In this document: positions 1-5,342 of the stretch, in pieces
Layout of the letters: each line of letters opens with the position of its first letter
How positions within the stretch are numbered: the stretch's first letter is position 1
Source of the DNA: Micavibrio_C sp964577255
GTDB taxonomy: Bacteria > Pseudomonadota > Alphaproteobacteria > Micavibrionales > Micavibrionaceae
Assembly (NCBI GenBank): GCA_964577255.1
Contig: CAZNYM010000057.1
Coordinates: 1-9,034 of the forward strand
Direction: 5' to 3'
DNA: 9,034 bases
Program-made: the position numbers and the translations under genes
The notes under the pieces: model-generated
The model's database searches: none
The model's input: the letters and a program-made list of their open reading frames with translations, nothing else
What the model was told of the DNA's origin: nothing

Positions 1-915
1 ACGCGGTTGCCGGTCCAGTTGTGGAAATATTCATGGGCGATCACGCCCTCGACATTCTCGAAATCGACGTCGGTGGCGGTTTCAGGGTGGGCCAGCACCA
101 GCGCCGTGTTTAAGATGTTGAGCGACGTATTCTCCATCGCGCCCATGTTGAAGTCGCTGACGGCGACGATATTGAAACGCTCCAGCTGGTATTCCCGGCC
201 GTAAACCTGCTCGTCCCATTTCATCGACTTGATGAGGGATTCCATGGCCCAGGCGCACTGGTCCTCGTCGCCCTTGCGCACATAGATGCGCAGATCGACG
301 TCGCGGCCGGTCATTGTCTTGAAATGATCCTGAATATGCACCAGATCCCCCGCCACCAGCGCGAAGAGATAACAGGGCTTGGGGAAGGGGTCGTGCCAGA
401 CGGCGAAATGCCGCCCCCCGGGCAGATCGCCTTCCCCGGTCAAATTGCCGTTAGAGAGCAGGACGGGGCAGGATTTTTTGTCGGCCTCAATCCGGGTGGT
501 GAAAACCGTCATCACGTCGGGCCGGTCGTAGAAATAGGTGATGCGGCGAAAACCTTCGGCCTCGCACTGGGTACAGTAATTGCCGCCTGACATATAAAGT
601 CCCTCGAGAGCGGTATTCTCCTCGGGCTTGATCTCCACTTCGATTTCAAGCGTGAAAGCATCACCGGGGCAGGGCAGGGTCAGGTTCTTGGCGGTCAGTC
701 GGTAATCGGCGGGTGCAAGCGGACGGCCGTTCAAATGAACGNNNNNNNNNNACCAGGTCGGGCGCGCCTTCGGCCCGCTTGCTGAATTTGATCCGGCTCA
801 GCACTTCTGTGCGGCCGGGAAATATGCGGAAGGTAAGATCGACGCTTTCAACCTTATAGGCGGTCGGTGCGTAGTCTTTGAGATATATGGTTTTGGGCGT
901 GTCGGTGCGCATCAT
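1..915 (-). CDS. pepN: Aminopeptidase N (M1 family), N-terminal part; partial and interrupted by an assembly gap
   Basis: This is a zinc metallo-aminopeptidase of the M1 family, PepN type, which removes N-terminal residues from peptides in the cytoplasm. Read on the minus strand, the start MMRTDTPKTIYLKDY and the segment VESVDLTF match the PepN N-terminus. After the gap come CTQCEAEGFRRITYFYDRPDV, the substrate-binding exopeptidase motif NMGAMENTSLNI, and finally VIAHEYFHNWTGNR. The last contains the HExxH zinc/catalytic motif, seen at about 20-50 of the window. The gene runs off the left edge, so the second zinc ligand (a downstream Glu) and the C-terminal two thirds are missing. The start is ATG at 915 or the adjacent ATG at 912; neither has a clear ribosome binding site. 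The 10 N at 742-751 throw the reading frame out by one, although both flanks encode good PepN. I therefore call one gene with a mis-sized gap, not a pseudogene. It lies 38 bp downstream of obgE and may be cotranscribed with it. Confidence 0.93.
742..751. other. Assembly gap (10 N) inside pepN
   Basis: A run of exactly ten N interrupts pepN. The minus-strand protein reads ...EGAPDLV up to the gap and VHLNGRPL after it. From the codon phases on the two sides, the number of missing bases must be a multiple of three, so ten is wrong. Compared from memory with E. coli PepN (DAPLRLNGEDLKLVSVHIND), about ten residues, or roughly 30 nt, are missing. Confidence 0.9.
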
Positions 916-918
916 GAC

Positions 919-938
919 GGGAGTGTAAACCAACTCCC
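919..938 (-). promoter_or_regulatory. Small hairpin just upstream of the pepN start
   Basis: In the obgE-pepN spacer a perfect 6-bp inverted repeat (GGGAGT at 919-924, ACTCCC at 933-938; 8-nt loop) ends 3 nt before the first pepN ATG. On the minus strand the only Shine-Dalgarno-like stretch, GGGAG, lies in the upstream arm, so folding would hide it. No T tract follows, so it is not a terminator. A function in translation control is inference only. Confidence 0.2.
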
Positions 939-953
939 GCCTTCGATAAATGG

Positions 954-2012
954 CTATTCGGGCGGCGGATTGAGATAGGGATTCACCGGCGGATTAAGCT
1001 CTTCCTCCCGGGCTTTGCGCGTGGCGGTGATTTCCGCGGTCAGGGCGAACAGCACATCACGCACCCCTTCGCCCGATACGCCGGAAATCAGGTGGATTTT
1101 GGTTTTCTTGCCCAGTTTCTTCTGCAGCGCCTTGGCCTGATCGGCGGCGAGATCAAGGCCAATCGCATCGACCTTGTTTAACGCCACCACTTCAGGCTTT
1201 TCCGCAAGCCCGTTGCCGTATGCCGCGAGTTCGTTGCGGATGGTGGTGTAAGCGCCGACGATGTCGTCCTGCGTCGCGTCGATCAAATGCAAAAGCACGG
1301 CGGTGCGCTCGACATGCCCGAGGAAGCGGTCGCCCAGGCCGTGGCCTTCGCTCGCGCCCTCGATCAGGCCGGGAATGTCGGCCAGCACGAAATCGACCTC
1401 GCCGGCTTTGACCACGCCCAGGTTCGGGTGCAGCGTGGTGAAGGGGTAATCCGCGATCTTGGGTTTGGCGGCCGAGCAGGCGGCCAGGAACGTCGATTTG
1501 CCCGCGTTCGGAAGGCCGACGATGCCGGCATCGGCGATCAGTTTCAGGCGCAGCCACACGGCCATCTCCTGACCCGGCCAGCCGGGAGTCTTTTTGCGCG
1601 GGGCCTGGTTGGTGGCGGTCTTGTAGTGTGCGTTGCCGAAACCGCCGTCGCCACCCTTCAGGAGGACCATCGTCTGACCCGGTTCGGTGAAATCGGCCAG
1701 CACGGTTTCCTTGTCCTCGGCCAGCACCTGCGTGCCGATCGGCACTTTGATGATCACGTCTTCGCCATCGGCGCCGCTGCGGTTGTCGCCACTGCCGTGC
1801 CTGCCTTTGCCGGCGCGGAAATGCTGGGTGTAGCGGAAATCGATCAGGGTGTTGAGAGCCGCCACGGTGGTGAAGATGATATCGCCGCCGCGGCCGCCGT
1901 TGCCGCCGTTGGGGCCGCCGAATTCCAGATATTTCTCGCGCCTAAAGCTGACGCACCCGGCCCCGCCGTCGCCGCTCTTCAGGTAGATTTTTGCTTCATC
2001 GAGAAATTTCAT
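954..2012 (-). CDS. obgE: Obg-family GTPase (ObgE/CgtA), ribosome assembly and stress factor
   Basis: Obg is an essential GTPase that binds the large ribosomal subunit and couples its maturation to nucleotide state and stress. The 352-residue protein is complete. The glycine-rich Obg fold spans about residues 1-158 (MKFLDEAKIYLKSGDGGAGC, then GGPNGGNGGRGGD). The GTPase domain follows, with G1 GLPNAGKS at 166-173, switch I FTTLHP at 191-196, G3 DIPGL at 212-216, G4 NKVD at 279-282 and G5 SGVSGEG at 310-316. The C-terminus is a short proline-rich tail (PPVNPYLNPPPE) instead of the longer acidic tail of E. coli ObgE. The start is set by the conserved MKFLDEA; only weak Shine-Dalgarno matches precede it. 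Upstream lie rpmA and a terminator-like hairpin (see 2023-2060). A possible leader peptide stops at 2009-2011, overlapping the obgE ATG. Downstream is pepN, whereas in many alphaproteobacteria the gene after obgE is proB. Confidence 0.98.
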   Translation of the reverse strand: MKFLDEAKIYLKSGDGGAGCVSFRREKYLEFGGPNGGNGGRGGDIIFTTVAALNTLIDFRYTQHFRAGKGRHGSGDNRSGADGEDVIIKVPIGTQVLAEDKETVLADFTEPGQTMVLLKGGDGGFGNAHYKTATNQAPRKKTPGWPGQEMAVWLRLKLIADAGIVGLPNAGKSTFLAACSAAKPKIADYPFTTLHPNLGVVKAGEVDFVLADIPGLIEGASEGHGLGDRFLGHVERTAVLLHLIDATQDDIVGAYTTIRNELAAYGNGLAEKPEVVALNKVDAIGLDLAADQAKALQKKLGKKTKIHLISGVSGEGVRDVLFALTAEITATRKAREEELNPPVNPYLNPPPE

Positions 2013-2056
2013 TTTCGCTCACAAAGAAAATTGGATGACCGGGGTCCCCCAATCAT
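2009..2056 (-). CDS. Possible 15-codon leader peptide upstream of obgE
   Basis: A small open frame reads MIGGPRSSNFLCERK and stops. GGAGG at 2061-2065 lies 4 nt upstream of its ATG, a better ribosome binding site than obgE itself has. Its TGA (2009-2011) overlaps the obgE ATG (2010-2012) in an ATGA arrangement typical of translational coupling. The frame runs through the terminator-like hairpin between rpmA and obgE, so a ribosome on it would melt that hairpin. No family is recognised and the composition shows no run of regulatory codons. It could be chance in a short spacer. Confidence 0.3.
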   Translation of the reverse strand: MIGGPRSSNFLCERK

Positions 2057-2060
2057 CCAA
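2023..2060 (-). terminator. Terminator-like hairpin (possible attenuator) between rpmA and obgE
   Basis: On the minus strand an 8-bp perfect stem (TTGGATGA at 2060-2053 read as its complement strand, TCATCCAA closing at 2038-2031) encloses a GC-rich interior with GGGG and CCCC tracts. It is followed directly by TTTTCTTT (2030-2023), the layout of an intrinsic terminator. It sits 27 nt after the rpmA stop and 10 nt before obgE. Because no other promoter is obvious between it and obgE, it is more likely a partial terminator or attenuator than an operon end. Confidence 0.5.
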
Positions 2061-2087
2061 CCTCCAAATCTCTGACAGACAGGTTTG

Positions 2088-2369
2088 TTACTCGGCCGCT
2101 TTGGCGGCGCTGTCGTTCGCCGGCAGGATGTGAACGAAGCGGCGGCCCATTTTGCCGCGCTTGAAATTCACAACGCCGTCGATCAGGGCGAAGAGGGTGT
2201 GATCTTTGCCCATGCCGCAATTGACGCCGGGATAATACTCGGTGCCGCGCTGGCGGATGATGATGTTGCCGGCCAGGATCTGCTCCCCGCCGTAGATTTT
2301 CACGCCCAGGCGCTGGGAGTGGGAATCGCGGCCGTTACGCGAGCTGCCGCCTGCTTTCTTGTGTGCCAT
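2088..2369 (-). CDS. rpmA: 50S ribosomal protein L27
   Basis: L27 lies near the peptidyl transferase centre of the large subunit, where its N-terminus reaches towards the tRNA 3' ends. The 93-residue protein is complete. It begins with the characteristic MAHKKAGGSSRNGRDSHSQR and continues with the conserved LGVKIYGG, GNIIIRQRGT and VNCGMGKDHTLFALIDG. The N-terminus starts directly at the mature sequence, without the cleaved extension found in Firmicutes L27. A strong GAGGAGA ribosome binding site lies about 7 nt before the ATG. The gene follows rplU by 26 nt, the near-universal rplU-rpmA pairing, and is followed by a 75-nt spacer before obgE. The tail ANDSAAKAAE is an ordinary variable L27 end. 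Confidence 0.98.
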   Translation of the reverse strand: MAHKKAGGSSRNGRDSHSQRLGVKIYGGEQILAGNIIIRQRGTEYYPGVNCGMGKDHTLFALIDGVVNFKRGKMGRRFVHILPANDSAAKAAE

Positions 2370-2395
2370 GGTGTACTCTCCTCAAATCCTGAAAA

Positions 2396-2680
2396 TTAAG
2401 CGGCCTTGATGTCCGTGATCTCGATCTTGGTCACCGGCTGGCGGTGGCCGATCTTGCGGCGGTAATGTTTCCGGCGCTTTTTCTTGATGATGGTGATCTT
2501 GGGCGCGCGCAGGTGCGCGACGATCTTGGCCACGACGGTGGCTTTTTTGCCGCCCTCGGCGTACAGGACATCGTCGAACTGCACGGTGTCCCCCTCCTTG
2601 CCCTCCAGAGTCTGGATGAACAGGGTGTCATTTTTGGCGACGCTGTACTGCTTCCCGCCGGTACGAAAGATTGCGAACAT
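2396..2680 (-). CDS. rplU: 50S ribosomal protein L21
   Basis: L21 is an rRNA-binding protein of the large ribosomal subunit. The start MFAIFRTGGKQYSV is the family N-terminus and fixes ATG at 2680, although the frame stays open upstream. The basic RNA-binding stretch IIKKKRRKHYRRKIGHRQ and the end VTKIEITDI are typical. The 94 residues are slightly shorter than E. coli L21 (103), and the C-terminal extension common in other alphaproteobacteria is absent. The ribosome binding site is poor: AGGA (2695-2698) is 14 nt from the start and is followed immediately by an out-of-frame ATG at 2694-2692. L21 is the first gene of the rplU-rpmA-obgE cluster, behind the promoter at 2740-2767 and a leader hairpin at 2699-2724. 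Confidence 0.98.
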   Translation of the reverse strand: MFAIFRTGGKQYSVAKNDTLFIQTLEGKEGDTVQFDDVLYAEGGKKATVVAKIVAHLRAPKITIIKKKRRKHYRRKIGHRQPVTKIEITDIKAA

Positions 2681-2698
2681 GATGACCAAGCCATTCCT

Positions 2699-2724
2699 AA
2701 AAAAGTCGCGCCGGACAGCGGCGC
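2699..2724 (-). terminator. Terminator-like hairpin in the rplU 5' leader
   Basis: On the minus strand GCGCCG-CTGTC-CGGCGC (2724-2708) forms a 6-bp all-GC stem with a 5-nt loop. GAC and then six T (2704-2699) follow. It begins about 10 nt after the predicted transcription start, between the promoter and the rplU start. The form is that of a short intrinsic terminator or attenuator, which could tune ribosomal-protein output. It could equally be a 5' stabilising hairpin. There is too little leader upstream for a large alternative fold. Confidence 0.4.
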
Positions 2725-2739
2725 AAATCAAGGATGCGG

Positions 2740-2767
2740 AATATACTGAAATCGGCTATTCTGTCAA
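2740..2767 (-). promoter_or_regulatory. Sigma-70 promoter for rplU-rpmA-obgE
   Basis: On the minus strand a perfect -35 box TTGACA (2767-2762) is followed by a 16-nt spacer and the -10 box TATATT (2745-2740), five of six consensus bases. Transcription would start near 2733, giving a leader of about 53 nt to rplU. This is the best promoter in the window and fits a highly expressed ribosomal-protein operon. It lies within the divergent 128-bp region shared with the histidine kinase gene. Confidence 0.75.
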
Positions 2768-2808
2768 GGAAAGCTTGCGGGATTTCCCCGAAAAACCAAG
2801 GATTTTCC

Positions 2809-4305
2809 ATGTTCTCACCGGCCGTCATCCTTCACGGCGCCTTTGCCAGCGAAACCCCGGCGGCCTGCCTGCGCCGGGCCGTGGAGGGTCAGCCCGTCCG
2901 GCTGCTGACCGGCCTGGATGAACAGACCCTGGGGGCGGAGCTGGGCCGCGCGCTGCTGCTGCTGCTGCCGGTGGATGCGGGGGGATTTATACCGGGCCCG
3001 GCGCTGGCCCAGGCCCTGCCGCGCCGGGACGCGCTGGCGATCGTGGGGGTGGCGCGGGAGCCGGGGGATTTTGCCGGGGCTCTGGCGGCTGGCTGCCAGC
3101 TTGTATTTACATATGATATGATGGGTGATGAGCGTCTGGTTCCCGTCTTGCAGGGGATGATCCAGCGCGGGGTTGCCCGTCTGCAGAACCGGGCGCAGAT
3201 AGAGGAATACCGGCGCTTCAAGGCGTCACTGACCGCCAGCCCCGACGCCTTTATCGTCTTCGACGAAAACCGCAAAGTGTTCTTTGTCAGCGACCATTAT
3301 CACCGCGCCTACCCGCGCTGCGCTGACCGCATGGTGCGGGGGATCGACGTGATGGAGGCGTTCGAGATGCTGTGCGTCGACCAGGGGCTGCGTCCGCCCG
3401 ACCCGCAGTACGAGGCAATGAAATCCTTCTGGAACGCGCTTGAGGGCCAGCGCGAATTCACCATGGCCGACGGGCGCATCTGGCGCGTGACGGCGGCGCG
3501 GCTGGCCGAAGGGCAAGGGACCATCGTCACCACCACCGATGTCACCCTCTACCGTCAGCAGAAGGCCGAACTTGAGCGTAAATCGCAAGAGCTTAACGAA
3601 GCGCTTGAGAACGAGCGCGAAGCCAACGCCCTGCAGCACCGCTTCATTTCGATGGTCAGTCATGAATTCCGTACGCCCCTGAGCGTGATCGACGGCCATG
3701 CCCAGGTGCTGCTGCGGCGGACGGAAAGCCTGACGCCCGAAGACATCAGCCACCGCGCCCGTACCATGCGCAGCGCGGTCTCGCGCCTGGTGGCGATGAT
3801 GGAGGGGGTGTTGTCCTCGAGCATGCTGGAGACCGGGCACTTCAGGCCTTCGCCCGAGACGTTCGACGCTGCCGCTCTGCTGCGCGAGTTGTGCGAGGAC
3901 CATGTCGAGCTGTTCGGCCGCAAGCATGTCATTACCTTCGAGGGGCCGGGTCTGCCGGCGCAGATGCGTCTGGACCGCAAGATCCTGACCATCGTCATGA
4001 CGAACCTGCTTAGCAATGCCATCAAATACGGCGGGGACGATCCGCGCATCGAGGTTGCGGCCCGGCTGCGCGATGGCGGGCTCGAGGTGGCGGTGCGCGA
4101 CCACGGCGTCGGCATTCCGCCCGGGGAAATGGCCCATATTTTCGACCGTTACTATCGCGCCAGCACCGCGGGCGAAGTGGCGGGCACGGGCATCGGCCTC
4201 AGCCTGGCAAGCGATCTCCTCAGCCTGTGCGGCGGCAGCATCAGCGCCAGTGCGGCGGAGGGCGGTGGCACAAAATTTGTCATATACATTCCTTCTGTGG
4301 CATAA
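2809..4305 (+). CDS. Soluble PAS sensor histidine kinase with a receiver-like N-terminus
   Basis: The 498-residue protein is a two-component sensor kinase that autophosphorylates on histidine and passes phosphate to a response regulator. Residues 1-125 look like a receiver fold (hydrophobic strands AVILHG, ALLLLLPV, LAIVGVA, LVFTYD alternating with helices) but lack the acidic pair, phosphoacceptor Asp and Lys. A PAS domain of PAS_7 appearance follows (about 133-245, SPDAFIVFDENRKVFFVSDHYH), then a coiled coil at 246-275. HisKA carries SHEFRTP with phospho-His 285. HATPase_c has the N box TNLLSNAIKY (398-407), G1 DHGVGIP (431-437), F box IFDRYY and G2 GTGIGL (459-464). No membrane segment is visible, so it should be cytoplasmic. 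The start at 2809 is chosen because AAGGA lies 6 nt upstream; the frame also opens 25 codons earlier without support. The receiver-only gene 59 bp downstream is its likely partner. The ligand is unknown. Confidence 0.92.
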   Translation: MFSPAVILHGAFASETPAACLRRAVEGQPVRLLTGLDEQTLGAELGRALLLLLPVDAGGFIPGPALAQALPRRDALAIVGVAREPGDFAGALAAGCQLVFTYDMMGDERLVPVLQGMIQRGVARLQNRAQIEEYRRFKASLTASPDAFIVFDENRKVFFVSDHYHRAYPRCADRMVRGIDVMEAFEMLCVDQGLRPPDPQYEAMKSFWNALEGQREFTMADGRIWRVTAARLAEGQGTIVTTTDVTLYRQQKAELERKSQELNEALENEREANALQHRFISMVSHEFRTPLSVIDGHAQVLLRRTESLTPEDISHRARTMRSAVSRLVAMMEGVLSSSMLETGHFRPSPETFDAAALLRELCEDHVELFGRKHVITFEGPGLPAQMRLDRKILTIVMTNLLSNAIKYGGDDPRIEVAARLRDGGLEVAVRDHGVGIPPGEMAHIFDRYYRASTAGEVAGTGIGLSLASDLLSLCGGSISASAAEGGGTKFVIYIPSVA

Positions 4306-4314
4306 TATTAGTAA

Positions 4315-4343
4315 TTGCTTATTAACAAAAAAATTCAAATACT
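4315..4343 (+). promoter_or_regulatory. Possible promoter for the receiver-only response regulator
   Basis: The AT-rich spacer after the kinase holds TTGCTT (4315-4320), 17 nt, then AATACT (4338-4343), each four of six consensus bases. The predicted start, near 4350, falls on the GAGGA ribosome binding site, which leaves an unusually short leader. The match may only reflect AT-richness. Confidence 0.25.
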
Positions 4344-4364
4344 TGTGTGAGGATCTTCAAGCCA

Positions 4365-4781
4365 ATGCTGGATTACAGCCGCTCCACCACCCTTCGTCCT
4401 GCCCGCGCCCGGGCGCGCAAGACCATCCTTGTAATCGAGGATGAGGTGCTTCTGAGCGAGCTTCTGGCCGAGGAGCTGGAGCGCCTGGGCTATGACGTCG
4501 TCATCGCGCATGACGGGCGGCAGGGGCTCGAGCGGATCAGCGCCAGTGCGCCGGATCTCATCATCTGCGACCGCGCCATGCCGAAAATGACCGGCTTCGA
4601 GCTTCTCGACCGGCTGCGCGGCATCTATCCCCAGCACGGCGATATTCCCTTCATTTTCCTGACCGCGCTGACCGATCAGCGCGACCGCGATGTGGTCGAG
4701 CCGCTTCTGCCATATGCCTATCTGACCAAGCCGCTCGATTTCGACGTTCTGCGCCAGACGATCGAAAAAGCGCTGGGCTAG
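4365..4781 (+). CDS. Single-domain (receiver-only) response regulator
   Basis: The 138-residue protein is one CheY-like receiver domain with no DNA-binding or enzymatic output. Such proteins usually act by protein contact or as phosphorelay intermediates. Features visible are the acidic pocket IEDE (E25, D26), phosphoacceptor D69 in LIICDRAMP, the switch Thr T100 in FLTAL and the invariant Lys K122 in LTKPLD. All key residues are intact. A basic, probably unstructured N-terminal extension of about 19 residues (RSTTLRPARARARK) precedes the domain. ATG 4365 is preferred because GAGGA lies at 4349-4353, though the 11-nt spacing is long; GTG at 4347 would add six residues and has no ribosome binding site. 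It follows the histidine kinase on the same strand, so a cognate pair is likely. Confidence 0.92.
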   Translation: MLDYSRSTTLRPARARARKTILVIEDEVLLSELLAEELERLGYDVVIAHDGRQGLERISASAPDLIICDRAMPKMTGFELLDRLRGIYPQHGDIPFIFLTALTDQRDRDVVEPLLPYAYLTKPLDFDVLRQTIEKALG

Positions 4782-4790
4782 ACGCTTTTC

Positions 4791-4820
4791 TTTACAAAGC
4801 CCCGACTGTTACAGTATAAC
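4791..4820 (+). promoter_or_regulatory. Sigma-70 promoter giving a probable leaderless transcript
   Basis: TTTACA (4791-4796, five of six) is followed by 18 nt and TATAAC (4815-4820, five of six). Only 7 nt separate the -10 box from the ATG at 4828, so transcription should begin at or next to the start codon. No Shine-Dalgarno sequence is present in those 7 nt, which agrees with a leaderless mRNA. The -35 box starts 10 nt after the response regulator stop. Confidence 0.5.
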
Positions 4821-4827
4821 TCCGGCC

Positions 4828-5262
4828 ATGGAAAAGATCCGCAAAGGGCTTATGGCCGCCATCCTGCTGAGCGAGGTTTCGCACCTGTTCTGCTGCGTCC
4901 TGCCGGTGCTGGCGGCGGTCGCCAGCCTGCTGGTGGGGGCCGGGTTCCTGCCGGCGCTGGCGTGGCCGCTGCACGATCTTATCCACCGCTACGAAGTGCC
5001 GCTGATCGTCTTCTCGGCTGTCATCATCGCGGCCGGGTGGGGGGTGTATCTTCTGGCGCTGCGCACCGACTGCCAGGCGCTCGGCCACCACGAAGCGCAC
5101 TGCCACAAAGTCACACGCAAGACGCGCACCGTCCTGGTCATCGGCACCGCGCTGTTCCTCTTCAATCTGGCGGTCTACCTGTTTTTGCACCGCGAACTGG
5201 GTATCCTGGAACCGCCGGGAGCGCCCGCCCCGGCGCATGAATCCCTCAATAACGGCCTGTAA
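4828..5262 (+). CDS. Small membrane protein with Cys-Cys pair and His/Cys-rich loop (possibly MerC-like)
   Basis: The function is not recognised with confidence. The 144-residue protein has three predicted membrane segments: about 8-46 (long, possibly a hairpin of two), 57-78 and 101-120. The first contains HLFCCVLPVL with C22-C23, which resembles the paired cysteines of MerC/MerT-type mercuric-ion membrane proteins. The loop after the third hydrophobic stretch reads DCQALGHHEAHCHK (C82, H87, H88, H91, C92, H93), a plausible soft-metal binding cluster. The C-terminal tail is Pro/Ala-rich (EPPGAPAPAHE). No mer operon genes, MerR regulator or metal ATPase are nearby, so mercury transport is not supported by context. 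It has its own promoter ending just before the ATG. That a real protein is encoded is likely from its membrane topology and ordered cysteines; the family assignment is weak. Confidence 0.75.
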   Translation: MEKIRKGLMAAILLSEVSHLFCCVLPVLAAVASLLVGAGFLPALAWPLHDLIHRYEVPLIVFSAVIIAAGWGVYLLALRTDCQALGHHEAHCHKVTRKTRTVLVIGTALFLFNLAVYLFLHRELGILEPPGAPAPAHESLNNGL

Positions 5263-5307
5263 CCCCCCGGAATCCCGGTTTATTTCGCCCTGCCGCGCAT
5301 ATTTTTC

Positions 5308-5336
5308 TTGTCGCGAGCGGAGGGAAAGGCTAAAAA
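5308..5336 (+). promoter_or_regulatory. Probable promoter of the cold-shock gene
   Basis: TTGTCG (5308-5313), 17 nt, then TAAAAA (5331-5336) make an acceptable sigma-70 promoter, four of six in each box. The predicted start near 5343 gives a leader of about 120 nt before the cold-shock coding region. Long leaders are known for cspA-type mRNAs, whose 5' region folds differently in the cold. Confidence 0.4.
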
Positions 5337-5342
5337 TCGTAT

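Noticed and set aside
661..933. A short 90-codon minus-strand frame read straight through the N run, starting at TTG 933
   Set aside because: After the gap it leaves the PepN frame and becomes nonsense; it is an artefact of the gap size. The TTG start has no properly spaced ribosome binding site, so ATG 915 or 912 is preferred.
1287..2075. A 262-codon open frame on the plus strand opposite obgE
   Set aside because: It is the antisense shadow of a GC-rich conserved gene; the translation has low complexity (Ala/Gly/Val-rich) and no family features, while obgE is unmistakable.
2954..2968. A run of five CTG codons in the kinase gene, possible slippage site
   Set aside because: A trinucleotide run this short can only add or remove leucines, not shift the frame, and it encodes an ordinary hydrophobic strand.
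3226..4338. A 370-codon open frame on the minus strand opposite the histidine kinase
   Set aside because: It mirrors the kinase codons with rare stops caused by high GC; the protein is rich in Arg, Gln, His and Ala with no domain, and the kinase motifs on the other strand are complete.
5267..5285. CCGG-AATC-CCGG followed by TTTATTT after the membrane protein gene, possible terminator
   Set aside because: A four-pair stem is too short to call an intrinsic terminator, although weak termination cannot be excluded.
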